Source: Spirochaetota bacterium (GTDB lineage Bacteria > Spirochaetota > UBA4802 > UBA5368). From it: a stretch of 64,000 nt of DNA. The notes beneath the pieces are model-generated. The model did not search any database. It saw only the letters and a list, made by a program, of their open reading frames with translations, and was not told the DNA's origin. Positions 59,693 to 64,000 of the stretch are shown here, piece after piece; position 1 is the first letter of the stretch; every line of letters starts with the position of its first letter. Made by a program: the position numbers and the translations under genes. The stretch lies in contig DATIKU010000014.1 of assembly GCA_035477215.1 (NCBI GenBank), forward strand, positions 62,001 to 126,000, in the 5' to 3' direction.

Positions 59693-60274
59693 ATGAGAAA
59701 GAAGGAAAAACAGGAAGCGATATACGAGGCCGCGCTAAGGGTGTTCGCCCGCTATGGCTTCAAGAAAACCACGGTCGAAGACATCGCCCGCGAACTCGGC
59801 ATGACCAAGGGCAATCTCTACCTGTATGCCCGGAACAAGCGCAAATTGTATGAGAAGACGGTCGAATATGCCATGCTCCGCTGGCAGGCCCGGGTGCGCG
59901 AGGCGGTGGCGCTTGAAAAGGACGCCCGGTCGATGTTCATAACGATGTGCAACAAGGCCGTCGAGTACCTGGCGATGGACGAGAATTTTCGCCGCCTGCT
60001 GGTGCACGACCCTGAGATATTTCCGATGTTTCCCGTCCGGGACCCCTACGAGCGGATCAACAGAAACTCCATGGCCATGATCAGGTTTATTCTGAAAAAG
60101 GGCATGGCGGAAGGAGACTTCAGGAAGGTAAATCCGCGCACGACGCCGAACGCGATATTTTCCATATATAAGATGTTCATAATACGGATGTACATTCACC
60201 CGGAAGGAAAGGAGATGCGGAAGGTCTTCGAGGAGACCCTCGAGCTCCTGACGCGGGGGCTGTTCAGGGACTGA
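59693..60274 (+). CDS. TetR/AcrR-family transcriptional regulator
   Basis: 193 residues. N-terminal TetR helix-turn-helix: QEAIYEAALRVFARYGFKKT (about 7-26) then TVEDIARELGMTKGNLYLYA (about 27-46), with the family's TxxxIAxxxGxxKGxxYxxF pattern. A helical ligand-binding C-terminal domain follows (about 60-193). It is the first gene after a consensus promoter and a 25-bp palindrome, so it is probably autoregulated and controls the following SCP2 and M24 genes. The ligand may be a fatty acyl-CoA or sterol-like lipid, inferred only from SCP2. Confidence 0.9.
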   Translation: MRKKEKQEAIYEAALRVFARYGFKKTTVEDIARELGMTKGNLYLYARNKRKLYEKTVEYAMLRWQARVREAVALEKDARSMFITMCNKAVEYLAMDENFRRLLVHDPEIFPMFPVRDPYERINRNSMAMIRFILKKGMAEGDFRKVNPRTTPNAIFSIYKMFIIRMYIHPEGKEMRKVFEETLELLTRGLFRD

Positions 60275-60299
60275 TACTATTTACTCAGGGAGGCGCAGA

Positions 60300-60701
60300 A
60301 TGGCACAGGCGGTTAAATACTTAAGCACCGAATGGCGGGACGAGGCCGAAAAGCGGCTGAAGAGCGAACTCAGCCCGGAAAAAATGAACAACATCACCTC
60401 TTCCATGTCCAATATCTACCAGAATTGCCCGGACGGAAAGACCCGCTACCTGTTTTTCAAGTTCGAGGACGGAAATTTCGCAGAGCTTGCGATAGGTGAC
60501 GGCGAGCCGCCCGCGGCGGAATTCCGGATCAGCGGTGATTACGAGGTTTTCGCGAAGATTTCGCGCGCCGAGCTCGGCTCGCAGAAGGCGCTCATGACCG
60601 GAAAGCTGAAGCTCAAGGGCAATATGATCAAGGCACTCAAGCTCGCTTCAGTCGCAGACAGGCTCAACAAAGTCCTGTCGAAGATTCCCGCCGAGTACTG
60701 A
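60300..60701 (+). CDS. SCP2 sterol-carrier-domain protein
   Basis: 133 residues. SCP2-like lipid-binding fold: DGKTRYLFFKFEDGNFAELA (about 44-63), EFRISGDYEVFAKISRAELG (about 75-94) and ALMTGKLKLKGNMIKALKLA (about 99-118). Small free-standing SCP2 proteins bind fatty acids, acyl-CoA or sterols. GGGAGG precedes the ATG. It lies 25 bases after tetR, and its lipid ligand may be related to that sensed by the regulator. Confidence 0.86.
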   Translation: MAQAVKYLSTEWRDEAEKRLKSELSPEKMNNITSSMSNIYQNCPDGKTRYLFFKFEDGNFAELAIGDGEPPAAEFRISGDYEVFAKISRAELGSQKALMTGKLKLKGNMIKALKLASVADRLNKVLSKIPAEY

Positions 60702-60748
60702 TCGCGCGTCGAAAGGCTTTGGATTATACATTTAGAGAGGTGAACAGC

Positions 60749-61975
60749 ATGACATCACGTATAGAAAACAAGGGGCCGTATTTTATAGATTTTCCGGCCC
60801 GCATAAAAAGCATACAGGCCGAGATGGCGAGGCAGAATATCGATGTATACCTCGGCTCGCGCCTGCGCACCCTGTCGTGGACGCTCGACGCGTTCTGCCC
60901 GTGGCGGAGCTTCGTGGTTATTCCCGCCCAGGGAATGCCCGCGGCGTTCAGCTTCGTCATCGACGCCGCGCGCATCGCCGACGAAACCTGGATCGACGAG
61001 GACCGCGTCTATGGCTTCGTTCCCATGGGCGGGCAGGACCAGATAGAGCTCATAAGCGACTTCATAAAAGACCAGTTAAAGGGAGGGAAGGGCCGTGTCG
61101 GCATCGAGAGCGGAATGTCCAATTACCTGCCCGAGGGCTGGCTTACGCACTACGAGTATCAGCGTTATTCGGAAGCGCTCGATGGGTGCGGGCTGGTAAA
61201 CGCCCATTCGATAGTCGACGCGCTTTCGATCGTCAAGGACCCGGGTACGATCAACCGTTTCCGCGAGGCCTCGCGCATCGTGGACGTCGGACACAGGGCA
61301 GTGTTCGAGGCGATAAAGGACGGCGGATGGAAGGGCATGACCGAAACGGAGATTGCCGGGCTCGCCGCGCTCGCCATGCGGCGCGAAGGGAGCGAATGGG
61401 AGTGGAGCTTCACAGGCGGCAACGAGATCGCCGCGGGATACCGCACTGGCCTTGCCGGAGGCGCCTGCACCCCCGCCACTCGAAAAAAACTCGCAGCGGG
61501 CGAGCCACTCATGGTCGACATTCATTCCATGTTCATGCTGGGCCTGGGCGACCACTCGCACAACTACCTGATCGCGCCGGCGACCGACCGGCAGCGCTGG
61601 CACGCCAGAAACTTCGTGGACATCGTCGCACTCACGCTCAAGACCTATCGCGCCGGTATAACTCCATCAACGCTCGCCGATGCGATGATGGCATTCGCCG
61701 AAGAGCGCGGTTTCTCCGACTACATGGTGCCCGGGTTCGAGCATGGAATAGGCATGATGGGGGACGAGTGGCGGATCGGACTAAACGACGGTCCCTTCCC
61801 CTACTGGACCAATCCAGACCATGTATACCGCGAGAACGAGGTGCTGATCTGCGCCATGCAGTACGCCTGTCCGGAGGAAAACATCGGTTTTCGCTATGAG
61901 AACCCGATCGTTATCATGAAGGACGGATGCGACGAGATGTCGAAATTTCCGCTGGGGATCGAGGAGATTCGTTGA
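60749..61975 (+). CDS. M24-family metallopeptidase (Xaa-Pro/creatinase-like)
   Basis: 408 residues from ATG 60749 with GAGAGGTG upstream. An N-terminal creatinase-like domain precedes the pita-bread catalytic domain. Metal ligands by family position: Asp in MVDIHSMF (about 256), Asp in LGLGDHSHN (about 267), His in PGFEHGIGMMG (about 330), Glu in PEENIGFRYENP (about 379-388). The nearby GDEWRIGLNDGP segment suggests an unusual substrate. It may be an Xaa-Pro dipeptidase, aminopeptidase P or a creatinase-type hydrolase. It is the third gene after tetR. Its stop codon lies in the first unit of the tandem repeat. Confidence 0.86.
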   Translation: MTSRIENKGPYFIDFPARIKSIQAEMARQNIDVYLGSRLRTLSWTLDAFCPWRSFVVIPAQGMPAAFSFVIDAARIADETWIDEDRVYGFVPMGGQDQIELISDFIKDQLKGGKGRVGIESGMSNYLPEGWLTHYEYQRYSEALDGCGLVNAHSIVDALSIVKDPGTINRFREASRIVDVGHRAVFEAIKDGGWKGMTETEIAGLAALAMRREGSEWEWSFTGGNEIAAGYRTGLAGGACTPATRKKLAAGEPLMVDIHSMFMLGLGDHSHNYLIAPATDRQRWHARNFVDIVALTLKTYRAGITPSTLADAMMAFAEERGFSDYMVPGFEHGIGMMGDEWRIGLNDGPFPYWTNPDHVYRENEVLICAMQYACPEENIGFRYENPIVIMKDGCDEMSKFPLGIEEIR

Positions 61976-62148
61976 AGGCGCGGATGTCGCGCGAAGGCGC
62001 GGATGGCGCGGATGTCGCGTGAAGGCGCGTGAAGGCGCGGATGTCGCGTGAAGGCGCGTGAAGGCGCGTGAAGGCGCGTGAAGGCGCGTGAAGGCGCGTG
62101 AAGGCGCGGATGTCGCGTGAAGGCGCGGATGTCGCGGATGGCGCGGAT
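61971..62148. repeat. Interleaved 9/10-bp tandem repeat array
   Basis: About 18 units of two kinds, all beginning GCG: GCGTGAAGGC (10 bases; about 11 copies, some slightly changed, six in a row at 62036-62096) and GCGGATGTC or GCGGATGGC (9 bases; about 7 copies). The first unit, variant GTTGAAGGC, contains the stop codon of the M24 gene, and the last runs into a hairpin. The two unit kinds are mixed in irregular order, indicating slipped-strand growth from two related seeds. Confidence 0.9.
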
Positions 62149-62160
62149 GGGTATCCGCGC
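62141..62160. terminator. Bidirectional hairpin between M24 and GGDEF genes
   Basis: GCGCGGAT (62141-62148) and ATCCGCGC (62153-62160) form a perfect stem with loop GGGT, followed by TTT. It sits at the end of the repeat array, between two convergent genes, and could terminate both transcripts. The left arm is made from repeat units. Confidence 0.5.
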
Positions 62161-62162
62161 TT

Positions 62163-63173
62163 TCATGCGTTCTTCCTGACCGTCCCCTTGTGGTGATACA
62201 TGCCGGCGTCGGCCATCCGGATGAGTTCCCGGATTTTCGGGAAGGGGCCGGCGGCGGTGCCGTAGGAAAAGCACACGGACGGTCCGTCCGCCATGGCGAA
62301 GCGTGAAAGCTTTTTCATCTCGCGCGCGAACCGTCTCTCGATTTTTTCCACCTGTTCGGACGGTGCGGGAACTATCGCGAGAAATTCGTCGCCGCCGATG
62401 CGGAAGAGCATGTCGTTGTATCGCAGGCGCGATTTTAAAATTCTTGATACTTCTTTCAACACCTCGTCCCCCAGCGGATGCCCGAAACCGTCGTTGATTT
62501 CCTTGAATTTATCAACGTCGACCATGACCACTACCATGGCCGGTTCGGTGTCGTAGCGCCTGCGGCGCGGGGAGGCCGTTTTTTCCGCTTCGGCAACAAC
62601 CTGGTCCAGTTTCGCCCGATTGAAAAGACCGGTCAGGGGATCGGTAAGGCTGCGCTGAAGCGCCTGCTCGTAGAGCGCCGAGTTCGCGAAGGCGATCGCC
62701 GCGTAATCGGCGATGGCCTGGAGGATCAGGTGTTCCATTTCGGTGAAAAGTCCCCCGGTGGTGCGGTTTACCAGCTCGATGACGCCGTACAGTGTGTCAC
62801 CGAAAACGATCGGCACGGCCATCACCGATTTCGTTTTGAATCCCGTGGCCTTGTCGACCCTGTCGCTGAACCGCTTGTCCCTCGATGTGTCGGGAACGAA
62901 GATGGAGCGCTTCGTCCGCGCCACCGTGCCCGCTATCCCTTCGCCCATTCCCAGCCGGATGTTTTCGACGGCTTTCGCGTCGATTCCCTTTACAATAACG
63001 AAGAAAAGTTCGTCGGTATTGGGGTCGAGCCGCATGAGGCTCCAGTTCTCCGCGTCGAAGAACAGGTGAATCTCTTCCATTATGGAGTCGAGTATCACCC
63101 CGAATTCGAGGGAGGAAGTTATGATCTTGCCAATGTTCGAATAGAGCTTTTTAATATTTAAGAGTTCTTCCAT
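62163..63173 (-). CDS. GAF-GGDEF diguanylate cyclase
   Basis: 336 residues from ATG 63173 (GGAGAG upstream). An N-terminal GAF sensor domain (about 20-165: ILDSIMEEIHLFFDAENWSL then VPIVFGDTLYGVIELVN) is followed by a GGDEF domain (about 175-330). The active-site motif is GGDEF itself (in RIGGDEFLAIV), so it should make cyclic di-GMP from two GTP. The inhibitory I-site RxxD is present as RYND, five residues before GGDEF, giving product feedback. Its signal is unknown; GAF domains bind small ligands or cyclic nucleotides. The PilZ protein at 4.7 kb is a possible receptor. Confidence 0.93.
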   Translation of the reverse strand: MEELLNIKKLYSNIGKIITSSLEFGVILDSIMEEIHLFFDAENWSLMRLDPNTDELFFVIVKGIDAKAVENIRLGMGEGIAGTVARTKRSIFVPDTSRDKRFSDRVDKATGFKTKSVMAVPIVFGDTLYGVIELVNRTTGGLFTEMEHLILQAIADYAAIAFANSALYEQALQRSLTDPLTGLFNRAKLDQVVAEAEKTASPRRRRYDTEPAMVVVMVDVDKFKEINDGFGHPLGDEVLKEVSRILKSRLRYNDMLFRIGGDEFLAIVPAPSEQVEKIERRFAREMKKLSRFAMADGPSVCFSYGTAAGPFPKIRELIRMADAGMYHHKGTVRKNA

Positions 63174-63456
63174 CGCTCTCCGTTTTAAGGGTCGAATATC
63201 CCGCATGCACAGGGGATGGAAAGTATTGTGGGAGAGCCGCTTTTTTGCAATGATATTTCCGGGCATGGGCCCTCACGCGGACGACGCGCCGGACCGGTAT
63301 CGGTTTTCCGCCTTCGGCGAGAGCGGCCCCGGGCGAAAAAATCCATCCCCTCCTTTTTGTTTGATTATAATTTCGGGGAAATCCGCCGATAAGAAAACCA
63401 GGGGTTGGGACACCGTGCATAGAGACATAATCAGCGTGGACAAGGGGAGCGATATC

Positions 63457-63966
63457 ATGAAAAAAACGGCGATGTTCCTGGCGTGCGGCGCCTTGCTGGC
63501 GCTGGCGGGTATGGAACTCCATGCGCAGGAGGCTCCGAAGGAGGCCGCAAAAGAAGCATCTGGTAAGAGCCTCGGCGCCGTTGCGGACGATATAAAGTTT
63601 GAGAACGCCCTGCAGTTCTACTCCATGGGCGATTACCGCAAGGCCCTTCAGATGTTCAACGAGTACCTGGAGATATATCTCACCGGGGCGCATCGCAGCG
63701 AGGCATTGCGTCATGTCGCCCTGATCCACTTCGACCGGTTCGAGTACGAAAAGTCGATCCGTGCCTATACCGCCATCCATGAGGAGTCCAATAACACCGA
63801 GGAAGGCATAGAGGCGTATTACAAAACAGGCATCTGCTATCAGAAGATGGGTTACGACACCAGGGCGCAGGGCGTATTCCGATCCATAATCGAGCAGTAT
63901 CCATATTCGACCTATGCATATCTTTCCAGGATACAGATAGACCTGCTCAAAATAATAGAGAAGTGA
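63457..63966 (+). CDS. Exported TPR protein, YbgF/CpoB-like
   Basis: 169 residues from ATG 63457 (AGGGGAG upstream); the longer frame from 63205 overlaps the divergent cyclase start. A signal peptide (FLACGALLALAGMELHAQ) and short charged linker precede TPR units: ALQFYSMGDYRKALQMFNEY, YKTGICYQKMGYDTRAQGVF. The end SIIEQYPYSTYAYLSRIQID is typical of YbgF-type repeats. It may act in envelope upkeep like the similar protein at 25.1 kb. TATAAT occurs at about 63365 upstream. A GTG frame at 63975, after the stop, may be the start of the next gene, cut by the window end. Confidence 0.78.
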   Translation: MKKTAMFLACGALLALAGMELHAQEAPKEAAKEASGKSLGAVADDIKFENALQFYSMGDYRKALQMFNEYLEIYLTGAHRSEALRHVALIHFDRFEYEKSIRAYTAIHEESNNTEEGIEAYYKTGICYQKMGYDTRAQGVFRSIIEQYPYSTYAYLSRIQIDLLKIIEK

Positions 63967-64000
63967 GCGGTCCGGTGAATAAAGCGCGGCGTCCTTCAAA

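Noticed and set aside
61971-62148. CRISPR array
   Set aside because: Units are 9-10 bases and contiguous without spacers; no cas genes nearby.
61894-62274. 126-residue minus-strand frame over the tandem repeat
   Set aside because: It is a by-product of the GC-rich 9/10-bp repeats (RxHAPSRAF-type periodicity) and overlaps the M24 and GGDEF genes.

Overview
The window looks like chromosomal DNA of a GC-rich, Gram-negative, motile and probably anaerobic bacterium. Outer-membrane biogenesis genes (LolA, a PpiD/SurA-type chaperone, YidD, a beta-barrel-like protein, a LolD-type ABC transporter) show a double membrane. CheX, PilZ, GGDEF, HDOD and a DUF115/Maf-type protein point to chemotaxis, c-di-GMP signalling and motility. 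That mix, with many exported TPR proteins, suits a spirochaete-like lineage (Leptospirales-like), but this is inference: there is no rRNA or other phylogenetic marker, and I found no tRNA, CRISPR array or insertion sequence.

Layout. 1-6.4 kb: end of a TPR protein, a RapA/SNF2-like helicase, a PilZ protein, and a stand-alone LON-domain protein coupled to an unknown gene. 6.4-10 kb: a tight minus-strand operon (metallo-beta-lactamase-fold hydrolase, YidD, two exported TPR/membrane proteins, an unknown). 10.2-14.6 kb: a SpoIIE/PP2C-type phosphatase with a leader hairpin, phosphatidylserine decarboxylase, a cytidylate-kinase-like protein, an unknown and a TPR protein. 14.5-18.3 kb (minus): panC, a lipoprotein, SlyD, a methionine-synthase-reactivation-domain protein, and separately a methyltransferase. 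18.5-25.1 kb: an unknown, dnaE, then Trm112-like, PpiD-like and CheX genes. 25.1-34.6 kb (minus): envelope and motility proteins, an ATPase-fold/HDOD fusion, ComEC, an outer-membrane protein and LolA.

36.5-47.2 kb is the centrepiece: a nine-gene cluster for a group 4 (Hyc/Mbh-like) membrane-bound [NiFe]-hydrogenase with its own maturation protease. It is headed by a molybdopterin-oxidoreductase homologue and two AsrA/AsrB (sulfhydrogenase beta/gamma)-like electron-transfer subunits, and followed by a response regulator and a terminator. The formate-dehydrogenase-like subunit keeps its [4Fe-4S] cysteines but has Gly where the Mo-coordinating Sec/Cys should be and Ala where the catalytic Arg should be. 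The complex may therefore be an NAD(P)H- or ferredoxin-linked, ion-pumping hydrogenase with a non-catalytic scaffold subunit, not a true formate hydrogenlyase. A divergent DUF2294-like gene and a very AT-rich spacer lie upstream.

47-64 kb: a TPR gene coupled to an ADP-forming acyl-CoA synthetase alpha-type gene, an exported putative zinc protease, an ABC exporter pair, a GT39-like membrane glycosyltransferase, two acyl-CoA dehydrogenases around a divergent promoter with a perfect 21-bp palindrome and an XRE regulator, a CapA-like lipoprotein, a TetR gene with consensus promoter and operator, SCP2, an M24 peptidase, an interleaved 9/10-bp tandem repeat, a GAF-GGDEF cyclase and a TPR protein. 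Start codons were moved from the longest frame wherever a ribosome-binding site, operon overlap or signal peptide favoured a shorter one.
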